IMG/VR virus record: IMGVR_UViG_3300008339_000372
Span: 1-28,193 of that record
Source: a virus
Direction: 5' to 3' (one strand)
Length of the DNA stretch: 28,193 nt
Both the position numbers and the translations under genes were made by a program. Positions 12,115-21,086 of the stretch are shown here, piece by piece. The notes under the pieces were generated by a model that ran no database searches, was not told the DNA's origin, and worked only from the letters and a program-made list of their open reading frames with translations. Every line of letters starts with the position of its first letter. Position 1 is the first letter of the stretch.

Positions 12115-12305
12115 AAAAGACACAACAGAAACAAGTCATCGCTTTTATTCGCCGCCGCGGCAGTATCACCGCGCTCGATGCCATGCGCTTTGGATGCCTG
12201 CGCCTAGCCGCTCGCATCAGCGATCTGAAGGCAGAGGGGTATCAGATCGCATCCAAGCTCGAGACGAAGCGCGGCAAGACTTATGCGCGGTACAGGCTGG
12301 CATGA
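12111..12305 (+). CDS. small winged-helix-like DNA-binding protein, 64 aa
   Basis: A GTG start at 12111 overlaps the ninB TGA and follows GGAGAAC. The protein MKKTQQKQVIAFIRRRGSIT continues 'ALDAMRFGCLRLAARISDLK' and 'AEGYQIASKLETKRGKTYAR'. The pattern 'Q-V-I-A-F-I--RGSITALDA...RLAARISDLK-EGY' is the HTH_39-like helix-turn-helix of small phage regulators (Arc/winged type). It may regulate early genes or partner with the recombination proteins. Confidence 0.68.
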   Translation: MKKTQQKQVIAFIRRRGSITALDAMRFGCLRLAARISDLKAEGYQIASKLETKRGKTYARYRLA

Positions 12306-12511
12306 ACTGCCGCAGTTGCAGACACTCCAAACACGACGGCAAGCAGTTATTCTGCTACGCCAATGATTGGCCGGCAGACTATCGCTGCAACCATTTCAGT
12401 TACGAACCGGGAACCGATGAGGTCGAATATGACGATCGACAATCAAAGCCCAGCGGGAGCGTGGGCAGACGAGCTCAAGGCCGCGCCGTGGGGCTACGGC
12501 CAAGAGCGTGA
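12302..12511 (+). CDS. small Cys-rich protein, 69 aa
   Basis: The ATG overlaps the preceding TGA. The first 35 residues hold four Cys: MNCRSCRHSKHDGKQLFCYA, then 'NDWPADYRCNHFSYEPGTD', a CxxC-x(11)-C-x(10)-C pattern that suggests a zinc site. The last third overlaps the start of the next gene and is Arg/Gly-rich, so the functional protein may be shorter. No family is named; small phage proteins of this form are common in early operons. Confidence 0.55.
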   Translation: MNCRSCRHSKHDGKQLFCYANDWPADYRCNHFSYEPGTDEVEYDDRQSKPSGSVGRRAQGRAVGLRPRA

Positions 12512-12659
12512 CTGGCGCATCGATAACGCACTAGCCAATGTCAGGATGCGTGGCCTCTGGACGGAGGCCAGCACCCTAGCGAATGAGATCAACAGCCTAA
12601 AGGCCGAGATCCACCGCTTGCGTCAGACGATGCCGACCCAAGATCCGGCGCGCTTCTGA
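12429..12659 (+). CDS. last early-operon protein, 76 aa
   Basis: The ATG at 12429 has GAGG six bases upstream; in-frame ATGs at 12363 and 12417 are less well supported. The protein MTIDNQSPAGAWADELKAAP continues 'WGYGQERDWRIDNALANVRM' and a helical 'LANEINSLKAEIHRLRQTMP'. The C-terminal helix looks like a coiled coil. It ends inside the 3' end of the oppositely oriented tailspike gene, with which it overlaps by 37 bases. No function is known. Confidence 0.58.
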   Translation: MTIDNQSPAGAWADELKAAPWGYGQERDWRIDNALANVRMRGLWTEASTLANEINSLKAEIHRLRQTMPTQDPARF

Positions 12660-14545
12660 TAGATGGTGGTCAGCGCACCACCGTCAGATCGGAAGTAGAA
12701 GTCTCCATTATTTCCGTTGCCGTTGCTCGGAGCACCTTCGCCAGCAAGCAGGCCAGCCTTGTCTTGGTCAGAGCCACCGCCTGTGCCGGGATACAGATGA
12801 CTCTTTGAGAACAGCTTCCCGTCAGCCTTCAAGACGTAGAAGTTCGGCGATGCGCGAGTGCCGCCCCAGTAGAAGTTACCTGACGGGTTGATCGAGCCGA
12901 TGTACGATCCGTTTTGAAGGATGTTTAGATAGCCTTCAAAGTTGTTGAAGTACCCGTTAAAGATGTCGTAATACTTGCTCGACCCCAGCGAGTTGCCGAA
13001 ACGGATGTTCGACTCCGGGCTAAAGTTCAACTGTAGATACGCCGTATCCACAAAGTTCGTGATTGAACTATTGACGATAGCCGTTGCTGTACCCGGTAGA
13101 GTCGAAGCCGAATCCAGATACGAGAACGTGCAGTTCTCCACCCAGAATGATCCCTGACCAGACTCGGCAGTATTCAGATACAAATCAGCATGAGTCGCAT
13201 TGCCGATCGTGCTGCGGCAAGCGCGGAATGCGATGTTATTGGACGACGGGCCAGAGGTTCCCTTGTCGACCTTGAACACCGGAGCGCCGATCGCGATCGA
13301 GGAGTCATAGGTTGTGCAATCCTCAATGATGGAGTTTGCGCATGAGAGCAGATGAATACCGCCGCTCGATGCGTACTCCAACACGCCTTGCTTAATGTAG
13401 ACGTTGAAGGCAGCGCCAGCCGCATTCGTGCTTTCAATCCAGATGCTCGGCTGACCCGCGGCGCTCTGGCCGTTGGCCGTACTCCAGAAGTTCGAGATCG
13501 AGATCGAGTTGATCGTAAAGGCTTTTAGGTAAATCGCCGGCACCGAGTTCGTCGGGACGTACTCGTACTCAAAGTCATGCAGCCAGATGGAGAAGATGCC
13601 ATCGCTAGCACCGCCACCCATGTTGCCGTAGATCACCGACTTGGCAGCATTCTTCTGCACCAAGCAAACACCGGACATCTCGATCTTGGCAACGACACCC
13701 GCATTCGACCAGTTGAAGATATGACCGCCACCAGAGGCCGACTCAATGAACAGATCGCGGAAGCAAGTGCCGGTAATCAGCGTCGCTGTGTTGGTAAAGA
13801 CATCGCTAGTGCTGCTGAACAAACGGCTACGGCCAGCGTTGTACGCGCCAAGTTCTGCGCGCATCGGCCCCTGATAGGTGATGCCCGGAAGCATCGGGAT
13901 CGCCGCGCTGATCTTGTACTCACCCGGCGGGAAGTAAACCGTTGCGCCACCGATTGAGGCAGCATAGTTCTGTGCAGCTACAATCGCAGCACGGTCATCA
14001 GTCGTTCCGTTACCGACAGCGCCAAATGACTTAACGCTAACGACATTCTGCTCAAGATTGGCCGAGGTTGTCGGCGCGCCCGTAGAATCAAACGCCAGAT
14101 ACTTATTAGCGCGCTGCGTAGATGACGGGAGCGTAGAGGATATGGATGTGGAATCCGTGACCGGAAACTTGAGCGTCCGATCCGTGGCTTCATCGAGCTG
14201 TTGCGTGATCATCGTCAGCTTGTCGATGGACTGCTCAAGCGTCTCGGCAGGCAGTCGATCGTTCGGCTGAAGATCGGTCTCCTGCGTCAGCGGGACGTTG
14301 CGCGAGATCACAAGCGTCTGACCAGAAGCCGGAGCAACCGTCATCGTAACGGTGCCACCAGTCAGAACGCCTGCACCTGTGACGGTGTAGTTAGTTCCGA
14401 GCACCTGTGTCGTCTCTGCTCCCGTTGACGATCGCAGCACAACCAAGAGCTGGCTGTTCGCAAGGAAGTAGAACGGGACAGCAAAGGCTTGTGTCGAGCC
14501 GTTGCCGGAATAGGATACTTTCGCAGTCGATGATGAAACGGTCAT
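12623..14545 (-). CDS. tailspike: T7-type anchor with pectate-lyase-like beta-helix
   Basis: This 640-residue protein combines a T7 gp17-type N-terminal anchor (about 1-150: 'STQAFAVPFYFLANSQLLVV', 'TNYTVTGAGVLTGGTVTMTV', 'SRNVPLTQETDL', 'ETLEQSIDKLTMITQQLDEA') with a long beta-helix starting 'VKSFGAVGNGTTDDRAAIVA' (171-190) and 'GATVYFPPGEYKIS', the hallmark of pectate-lyase superfamily phage spikes. Its C-terminus 'GDFYFRSDGGALTTIYQKRA' followed by GSWVGIV is a small cap seen on many spikes. It probably recognises and may degrade a surface polysaccharide. It is last in the late operon and overlaps the early operon end. It lacks the CTCGAG word frequent elsewhere, which fits modular acquisition. 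Confidence 0.85.
   Translation of the reverse strand: MTVSSSTAKVSYSGNGSTQAFAVPFYFLANSQLLVVLRSSTGAETTQVLGTNYTVTGAGVLTGGTVTMTVAPASGQTLVISRNVPLTQETDLQPNDRLPAETLEQSIDKLTMITQQLDEATDRTLKFPVTDSTSISSTLPSSTQRANKYLAFDSTGAPTTSANLEQNVVSVKSFGAVGNGTTDDRAAIVAAQNYAASIGGATVYFPPGEYKISAAIPMLPGITYQGPMRAELGAYNAGRSRLFSSTSDVFTNTATLITGTCFRDLFIESASGGGHIFNWSNAGVVAKIEMSGVCLVQKNAAKSVIYGNMGGGASDGIFSIWLHDFEYEYVPTNSVPAIYLKAFTINSISISNFWSTANGQSAAGQPSIWIESTNAAGAAFNVYIKQGVLEYASSGGIHLLSCANSIIEDCTTYDSSIAIGAPVFKVDKGTSGPSSNNIAFRACRSTIGNATHADLYLNTAESGQGSFWVENCTFSYLDSASTLPGTATAIVNSSITNFVDTAYLQLNFSPESNIRFGNSLGSSKYYDIFNGYFNNFEGYLNILQNGSYIGSINPSGNFYWGGTRASPNFYVLKADGKLFSKSHLYPGTGGGSDQDKAGLLAGEGAPSNGNGNNGDFYFRSDGGALTTIYQKRAGSWVGIV
12655..12688. 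repeat. hairpin at convergent gene ends
   Basis: ATGGTGGT (12663-12670) pairs with ACCACCGT (12677-12684, one wobble) around a six-base loop, and TCTGA (12655-12659) pairs with TCAGA (12684-12688) outside it, sharing one base. No T-run follows on either strand, so it is at best a weak terminator or transcript-end stabiliser. Confidence 0.35.
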
Positions 14546-14548
14546 GGG

Positions 14549-17089
14549 TTATTCCTCTACGATAGCCTCAAGCTCCGGCGCTCTCGCACGACTTATCGGC
14601 TGGCCGGGATTCCACCAATATGTCGTTCCGTATTCCCGCTTCGCCTTTGCTCGAGCTCGGGCAAGATAGCCGGGGTCAAAATACTCTTGCATCTGGTTGA
14701 AGATCAGCCGATCGGTAGCCGTCTTGGTGTACCAAAGCGACGCGCCGGGAGTATATCCCCTCGCTGCCCTGATAGCCTCTGCACCGAAATTAGTGTCTTT
14801 GCCTTGCGACAATTCCTGCACATTGCCAACTGTCAGCTTGTAGGTATCTTCAATCGCGCCAAGCATCGGGCCGCCGATTGCACCAGCCAATGTGCGGCCA
14901 TACGTCGTCGCATCGGCAAACAAGAAGTCACCATATAAACCAAGTGCGCCGCCCTTGAGCAATGCGGCAATCAGGTTTTTCGGGCCATAGGCGCTTTCTG
15001 GATTTAACGTGCGCGGATCTTTACCAGACAGAATGTCACCGATCTCCATTGCAATCGCGCCCATCACAGTCTGGAGCGCAACCAATGTGGCGATATATCC
15101 AACCTTGCCAGATGTATTGCTGTACATCCCAAGGCCACGCCGCCAATGCCGATTGATGATGGCAAACGGGAATGTCTTAAATTGCCAGAACGCACGAGCC
15201 AGCTCGCCTGTTGCCGTGCCGGGGATCGTGCCGCCGAGGAGCGTAGCCTTCTCTCGAGCGCCCGGCTCGATCACAGCAATGTCGCGCTCATCGATAACCA
15301 CAGCCAGCAGCTTTGTAGCCGCTCGTTCTTTATCCAGATCGCTTACACCCTGCACCTGATAGATTCTCTCCGGCGTCAGAACGGTATCGTTGCCACTCCA
15401 TGAGTCAGGACGCGCCTTGCGCCAGATATCCCACTCGGCTTGCGTGATGCCCTTGCTGCGTAGGATCTTCCAATCCTGCGGATCAAGATCGGTGACAAGC
15501 TGATACTGCCGCGTGAGCTGGCCGATCGTGTCCATCATCGTGACGGAGAACGCTCGACGACGAGCCTCGGTCACAGCATTGAGGCCAGATAGGCGCATCA
15601 CGGTAGAGGCAATCTTGGCAGGCACATGAGATCCGAGCGTCTCATCGCCGAAGCGATTAACCTCATCCAGCATCGTATTGACTAGCAGTCCAGCTCGACG
15701 CGCTCGCTGCTTCTCGGCACGATCAGCCAGATTGAATGCGCGCATCTCATTCCGAAACACTTTGAACATCGGAAGGTTATTAACGCGGCTCGTCAATATC
15801 AGAGTGCCTTCATCCGAGATCGAGGTGATAGTCGCGCTTCCGAGTTTGGCCGCTACGAACAACGATCGCAGCGCAGAGAATGCTTGCGCCACTCGAAGGT
15901 TAGCCGGAGGAGGATTGTTTCCTGCGACGTAGTTGTAGAGATTGGCAGCAGAAGCAGCTCGCTTATCAATCAAAGAAGCCTTGAATCCCGGTTGCCCGGC
16001 AAGCGCAACCTTGGACTCGTCAGCCAATGCCTGTATGAAATACTCAACGGTCAGATCCGCATTCGGGCCAAACTTTTCTACAAGTGCCACATCACGCGCC
16101 ATGCGGCTAACGTGACCAGCCATCGCCTCAAATACCGATCGGCCAGACCATTTGCGCAACGCCTCAACCGAGGACATCCCATCCTTGAAATGCAACTGGC
16201 GAGCCTTGTTGTTTCGGTTCGCCTTAATTGCAGCGCCGTAGCCTGTAACATTCTTTTGCTTGTTCGCACCATCGGTCGAAATGGTGAGCCAAGCCTCCTC
16301 GAGGAACTTGCGCATCTCGGCATCGTTAAACAACGTGCCGTCATCCTTGCGATAGATCGACCGATCAACCCAACCCATCATGTCATTGACGAATTGATCG
16401 CGACCAAGCTGGATAGCAATATCTTGCGACCAAGCCTGCGGCAGACCCCAATTATCTAACCGGCCAACATCACCACCAGCGGCATTAAATCGAGTGCGCA
16501 AAGTCTCTGCGACCGCGCTCCACTCTTTTGCAGCCCTAATGATTTCCGGTCTAATGCCAGCCGTGTCGCCATAGGCAGCACGAACAAACTGTTCCTCGCC
16601 ATCCTTGTTTGCAAAGATGCCAAACATTCTGGGGCTGATTGCTTCCCACGCATCGGCCAATCGACCCATCGCGCCGGCAGCAATACCTTTGGCCTCAACT
16701 TCCACCGAGGTGCTGTTGTTCTTGCCATCAGCTTTGCCAGCCAGCAAACGCTCAAATGCCTCAAGACGGTTCGGATCTGCACCGAGTCTGACTTGCTCTG
16801 TGGTGTATCGCTCAATGGCATCATGCGCTGCAATCTGCAAACGCAATCGCTGCGCCTTCTTTTGCGCTTCGGCAACCAATTCATTTGCCGCATAGGTAGC
16901 GGCAGCGCGCATCTGATCTTGCTTGGATAATGCCTGATAAGCATTGCCCTGTTGGCGAGCAACCATAATCATCGCATTGCGAATACGAGCCTCGATGTTT
17001 CGAGCTTCCGCTTTGGTGATCGATCGGCCAATAGCCTGCTCAACCGCTGTAATACAAGCCTGTCTCATTCGCCGTGCCTCAATGCGCAA
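14549..17089 (-). CDS. large ejection-type internal virion protein, 846 aa
   Basis: This 846-residue protein is placed as in T7 gene 16 but carries no lysozyme-like N-terminus. It starts with long helices (MRIEARRMRQACITAVEQAI, 'ARNIEARIRNAMIMVARQQG'). Later features include hydrophobic or Gly/Ala-rich segments near 680-760 ('VGYIATLVALQTVMGAIAME', 'GALGLYGDFLFADATTYGRT', 'LAGAIGGPMLGAIED') that could insert in membranes, and a C-terminus 'YWWNPGQPISRARAPELE' common in podovirus ejection proteins. Likely role: ejected with the DNA to form a conduit across the cell wall. It overlaps the gene upstream by 25 bases. Confidence 0.7.
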   Translation of the reverse strand: MRIEARRMRQACITAVEQAIGRSITKAEARNIEARIRNAMIMVARQQGNAYQALSKQDQMRAAATYAANELVAEAQKKAQRLRLQIAAHDAIERYTTEQVRLGADPNRLEAFERLLAGKADGKNNSTSVEVEAKGIAAGAMGRLADAWEAISPRMFGIFANKDGEEQFVRAAYGDTAGIRPEIIRAAKEWSAVAETLRTRFNAAGGDVGRLDNWGLPQAWSQDIAIQLGRDQFVNDMMGWVDRSIYRKDDGTLFNDAEMRKFLEEAWLTISTDGANKQKNVTGYGAAIKANRNNKARQLHFKDGMSSVEALRKWSGRSVFEAMAGHVSRMARDVALVEKFGPNADLTVEYFIQALADESKVALAGQPGFKASLIDKRAASAANLYNYVAGNNPPPANLRVAQAFSALRSLFVAAKLGSATITSISDEGTLILTSRVNNLPMFKVFRNEMRAFNLADRAEKQRARRAGLLVNTMLDEVNRFGDETLGSHVPAKIASTVMRLSGLNAVTEARRRAFSVTMMDTIGQLTRQYQLVTDLDPQDWKILRSKGITQAEWDIWRKARPDSWSGNDTVLTPERIYQVQGVSDLDKERAATKLLAVVIDERDIAVIEPGAREKATLLGGTIPGTATGELARAFWQFKTFPFAIINRHWRRGLGMYSNTSGKVGYIATLVALQTVMGAIAMEIGDILSGKDPRTLNPESAYGPKNLIAALLKGGALGLYGDFLFADATTYGRTLAGAIGGPMLGAIEDTYKLTVGNVQELSQGKDTNFGAEAIRAARGYTPGASLWYTKTATDRLIFNQMQEYFDPGYLARARAKAKREYGTTYWWNPGQPISRARAPELEAIVEE

Positions 17090-19059
17090 TTCACCGCCGC
17101 CGGGAATCCGAGATACTCCTGCTCGGCTCGACGGATCGCATCCTCGGAATCGCGCATTCCATCGCGCACCGTGACCATGCCATCGTCGCCAGCAACTTCC
17201 ATATCAGCCGGAAACTCCTCGTCGCCAATCCGCATCATCTCACCTCGAGGGCGATCGATATCGGCCATATCTATAGCCCGGCCCTCAAAGTCTCGACCAC
17301 GCCCAGCCAGTTCGGCTTCCAGCATATCGATCTCATCCAACACACCGGGCAGGCCAGACTCACGCAGCGCCTTAATGATTTCAGTCTCATCAATATTGAT
17401 CTTCGGCCTCGGCGCAAATGTGCCGCCCTTGCCGACGTTATCCACCGATACCGGCTCACCACGCAACATCTGCTCGACGGCAACCTTCATGCGAGCAAGG
17501 TGCGTCATCAACGCCGCCCGGTTCGCTGGAATACCCGGGGCCGTATCCAGCTCCAGATTGGCTCGATTGCGCGTGACCATTGCCGCATCCATCGACTCGG
17601 CAAATTGATCGTATTCGCGAATCATCTCCTCATCAGGCCCGACCGCGCGCTCATCATTCGCTCGAGCTTCGTCGTCAATCATGCGCAACCGATCAGCAAT
17701 CTGCGTCGGCGTCATATCCGGCGTGATGCCCTCATATGACATCGAATCGTTAAAGAACCGGCTTTGACGAATAACCTCGAGCTTCTCTCTGACTTTGCCG
17801 TTGTAAACCTTGTCACGGAAAAGATCGCTCTCCAGAGCATCGACTATTTCGGAATCGGTGATCTCGTTATAGTCATTCTTCTCTGGAAAATAACCAGCAT
17901 CGAAGATGCGCTCGCGCACACCGTCCCATCCGGCAATGCGCCGATTGTCTGGCGTGTCCTTGCGCACCAATCCCGGCATCGTCTTATTGGTGATATCGCG
18001 TGACGATAGCTCGCCACCGTCATCGATAATGCCGCCGGTGCGCTTAATGAATTGCGCTAGAGACTCAACCTTGGGGTCGCCAAGAAACTTGCGAATCTGA
18101 CCTACATCATTTAGGTCGATATCCTGCTTCTTGGACTCGCGCAATTCATCGTATATGCGCGCAGCCAACTCATCATAGGAATCAGCCTGCCGAGGGACTT
18201 CCAGCGGCTTATATGCCGGCCCCATTGGTTGCATCGGCAAAACAGAGTCAGCAGCCTCATCTGGCGTCAATCCACGCTGGATCTCTCGCTGTGAAACGAC
18301 AGAATTGATTCGAGCAGATCGAGCGCCGAGATAGCCAAACGCAGCGCCGAGGATAACGTCGGCGGCCAACTGCTCAGATTGCAACTCGGAATATCGATCT
18401 GCTAGTTCGTCATAGCCCTGCGATTTGAGATATGCGCCAATTCCCTTGGACGCCACGATATCTTGCGCAACGTTGACGCCCGGGCCATAGAGCAAAGTGT
18501 TCAGCGCGACTCGACCGCCAATTGCAGCAGGAATGCGAACGCCAACAGCAGTCAATGCACCATCGATAGTTGCTGCGCCAATAGCGGTGCGCTCGTCCAC
18601 GCCTTGCTGCATCAGATCGGTCATCGTGCCGGTCATCTGGAATCCACCAGCTGCCGCAGCAGCAGCGCCCGGGCCACCAAAATAACCAGCTACAGCAGCA
18701 GGCAAACCGACACCGACAACGCCGTACAGAACTCGACCAGCAGCACCAACCGTCAGCGGATCTGGAGTCTGCGCAGCCGTAAATTTGGCCGGCTCCTCAA
18801 CTGTAATTCTGCGCAGCGCCTCGGTTGCCTTGGTGTCAAACACCATATCAAGAGGCTCGGTAAATGCGCGACCAGCCTGATACTCAACCGCTCCGGCTAA
18901 CTGGTTCGCCACACCAACCACTCGAGCGACACCAGTACCAATGCCAGACGGGACGCCCTCAAACCAATCAGGCTCAAAAGCCTCTTGCGCAGGCTCAATC
19001 AGCAACGATTGCTGCTCGACCTCGCGTCTCTGCCGATCGTTAATCGATAAGAAACTCAC
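17065..19059 (-). CDS. ejection-type internal virion protein, 664 aa
   Basis: The 664 residues begin MSFLSINDRQRREVEQQSLL. A Gly/Ala-rich hydrophobic region (about 105-190: 'AAGRVLYGVVGVGLPAAVAG', 'GGPGAAAAAAGGFQMTGTMT', 'IGAATIDGALTAVGVRIPAA') could be membrane-active. The centre has a domain seen in phage virion proteins ('SLAQFIKRTGGIIDDGGELS', about 325-345, then 'DNRRIAGWDGVRERIFDAGY'). The rest is charged and helical. No lytic transglycosylase signature is visible. It overlaps the gp15-like gene by four bases. Role inferred from order (after the gp15-like gene) and architecture. Confidence 0.68.
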   Translation of the reverse strand: MSFLSINDRQRREVEQQSLLIEPAQEAFEPDWFEGVPSGIGTGVARVVGVANQLAGAVEYQAGRAFTEPLDMVFDTKATEALRRITVEEPAKFTAAQTPDPLTVGAAGRVLYGVVGVGLPAAVAGYFGGPGAAAAAAGGFQMTGTMTDLMQQGVDERTAIGAATIDGALTAVGVRIPAAIGGRVALNTLLYGPGVNVAQDIVASKGIGAYLKSQGYDELADRYSELQSEQLAADVILGAAFGYLGARSARINSVVSQREIQRGLTPDEAADSVLPMQPMGPAYKPLEVPRQADSYDELAARIYDELRESKKQDIDLNDVGQIRKFLGDPKVESLAQFIKRTGGIIDDGGELSSRDITNKTMPGLVRKDTPDNRRIAGWDGVRERIFDAGYFPEKNDYNEITDSEIVDALESDLFRDKVYNGKVREKLEVIRQSRFFNDSMSYEGITPDMTPTQIADRLRMIDDEARANDERAVGPDEEMIREYDQFAESMDAAMVTRNRANLELDTAPGIPANRAALMTHLARMKVAVEQMLRGEPVSVDNVGKGGTFAPRPKINIDETEIIKALRESGLPGVLDEIDMLEAELAGRGRDFEGRAIDMADIDRPRGEMMRIGDEEFPADMEVAGDDGMVTVRDGMRDSEDAIRRAEQEYLGFPAAVNCALRHGE

Positions 19060-21086
19060 GGATTCACTCGCAAGTAAACCACGCGACCATTCCTATCCTT
19101 CAACGGGGCCGTGCCATCGGTCGCCATATAAACGCCGTTGCCAACCGTGACCAGCGCCACATCGTCGAGCTCAACAGAATCTGGCAACCCTGCCGTTTTA
19201 CGAGCAGCCGGCCATTGCTTGTTCAGATCGTTAATCGTGCTGTCCTCATCCATGCCCCAAGGCAGCAAGATGTTGTAGCCACCAATCTCGGTGACGCCAC
19301 CGGACACCGCTCGAGCAGCCATATCGGACACTTCAGAATCAAACTCGCCGGTGTAATTACCGCGGCGCGCAGCCTCGGCAGCATAAAACGCACGATAAGC
19401 CTGATAGGCGGTCGCCTCTATTTCTGGCGAGGCACGATAGGCATCACCCGTCAAACCAACCCATTGCGCCCTTAAATCGCCATCAGACGGCATCGGGAAC
19501 TTACCGCGGCCCATTGCCTCTTTTTCGCCGGTCGTCGGATTCAGTAGATCTTCGCCTTGCAATATGCGCTCGGCAACAGAGAATGCCGGCAACGTAGACG
19601 GACGAGAGAACCAACCGCCCTCTTTCGTAATGATCTGCGACTCTCGACCGAGCATAGATCCGGCCATTGATGTCACCGGACTATCTGCGCGGATCTGCCC
19701 CATCATTGCTTGATAGGCATCGTCCGGCAGCGATCGGCGAATGTTGGTGAATAGACTGACTTTCTCAACGGAAGTCATGCCAGAGGCAAATGCCGAGAAC
19801 GCCTTTGCCTCATCGTTTGTCATCAGCGCCATCGGGGTGCCGTACTCTTGCGTCATCGTGCGCGAGACGGTCGAGCGATTCTTTAGTTCGGCAGCAAACG
19901 CAACAGGATCGGCAGGATCAAGCTGCGTGATCTTCATTAGATTGCGATTAGCAGCAAACTGGATCGGATCTGCCGTGCGCTCCGACACAATGGTTTTTGC
20001 AGAATTAAGTAGCAACTGATATCGCTTGTTTCTTTCCGCAAATCCAGTCTCTGTCGGTGCAGGCTTTTCTTTAGCCAGCAACTCGGTGATCTGTTTGCTA
20101 TCCATGCCGACCATGCTGGATGCTACGGTTCCGATCCGCAACGACTCTTGATAATCGCCGTATTGATCTCCCATGCCAGCAGCCACAAATTCTGTGCGAC
20201 TAATCGGCGAGCTAACGCCATAACCAGCAGAGAGCAATGCAGATTGATCGGCAACGCGCTCGCGCAATAATTCACGTCGCTCTGCCTGCCGCGCCTTAGC
20301 CTCTGCTTCCAATCGGCGCAATTCAGAATCGGTCTGCGCGCGTAACTGCAATCGCTCATCAGCGCCAAGCTCATCGATATATGGGATGCCAGACTTGCCG
20401 GGTTCGGCCTTGAGCGCCTGATCTATCTGGCGCGGATTCTGGCGCATCGCACCAAATCCTGCGTCATAGGCGAGACGCTGGCGAGCAGCAGCCCATGCCT
20501 CGGCTCGTTTCTCTGGCGGCAGTCGAGCATATTGCAAAGCAAGATCGTCACGGGTAGCAGCGTAGTCTTGCGGCTTTGAGCCAACAATCTGCCTAGCCTG
20601 ATCTAGAGATTGCCCAACAAGATTGACATCACGCTCAACCTTGCGCTGCGCTTCCCATCGAGATGCGCCATCAAATACGTTCAGCGAGTATTCATCGGCG
20701 CGCTGGCGTAGCCACGCATTCGCGCTTTCCGATTTTGTTTGCTTCAGCTCCTCGGAAACGATCTCGTCATAGGCGGTGCGAGCAAGATCGGTAAATCCTT
20801 CAAATTGACCGTTAGCCGCAGCCTCTTGCTCCAACTCTTGGGATCGCGTCATCCACTTTGACTTGATCGCAACTGCTCGAGCAGAAGCATCAATCGCTGC
20901 TTCATCCTCTTTGCGTTTCTCAATCTCCAGATTTCGGCGCTCGACCATCTGACCGGCAGCTACAGCACCTCGAGCGATAGCCTCGCCGGCTTGCGCTAAA
21001 CCAGACTGGATGCGCCCAAGCCCTCCGACATCGGGAGCAATGACGCGCGGCGTCGTCTGCTGTCGATAGAACTCGAGCTTTGCCAT
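19056..21086 (-). CDS. gp15-like internal virion protein, 676 aa
   Basis: Starts MAKLEFYRQQTTPRVIAPDV and then 'GLGRIQSGLAQAGEAIARGA', followed by long charged helices through at least residue 300 ('EKRAEAWAAARQRLAYDAGF', 'SELRRLEAEAKARQAERREL'). The second half is mixed ('SVEKVSLFTNIRRSLPDDAY') and it ends with a beta-type 'VTVGNGVYMATDGTAPLKDR'. Length is close to T7 gp15 (747). It follows the gp14-like gene and precedes the other ejection genes, so it probably makes part of the core and the periplasmic tube. It carries no catalytic motif that I can see. Confidence 0.7.
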   Translation of the reverse strand: MAKLEFYRQQTTPRVIAPDVGGLGRIQSGLAQAGEAIARGAVAAGQMVERRNLEIEKRKEDEAAIDASARAVAIKSKWMTRSQELEQEAAANGQFEGFTDLARTAYDEIVSEELKQTKSESANAWLRQRADEYSLNVFDGASRWEAQRKVERDVNLVGQSLDQARQIVGSKPQDYAATRDDLALQYARLPPEKRAEAWAAARQRLAYDAGFGAMRQNPRQIDQALKAEPGKSGIPYIDELGADERLQLRAQTDSELRRLEAEAKARQAERRELLRERVADQSALLSAGYGVSSPISRTEFVAAGMGDQYGDYQESLRIGTVASSMVGMDSKQITELLAKEKPAPTETGFAERNKRYQLLLNSAKTIVSERTADPIQFAANRNLMKITQLDPADPVAFAAELKNRSTVSRTMTQEYGTPMALMTNDEAKAFSAFASGMTSVEKVSLFTNIRRSLPDDAYQAMMGQIRADSPVTSMAGSMLGRESQIITKEGGWFSRPSTLPAFSVAERILQGEDLLNPTTGEKEAMGRGKFPMPSDGDLRAQWVGLTGDAYRASPEIEATAYQAYRAFYAAEAARRGNYTGEFDSEVSDMAARAVSGGVTEIGGYNILLPWGMDEDSTINDLNKQWPAARKTAGLPDSVELDDVALVTVGNGVYMATDGTAPLKDRNGRVVYLRVNP

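Noticed and set aside
17065-17089. Programmed frameshift joining the two large ejection genes
   Set aside because: The overlap has no slippery heptamer that I can see, and the downstream gene has its own ATG and a natural helical start.
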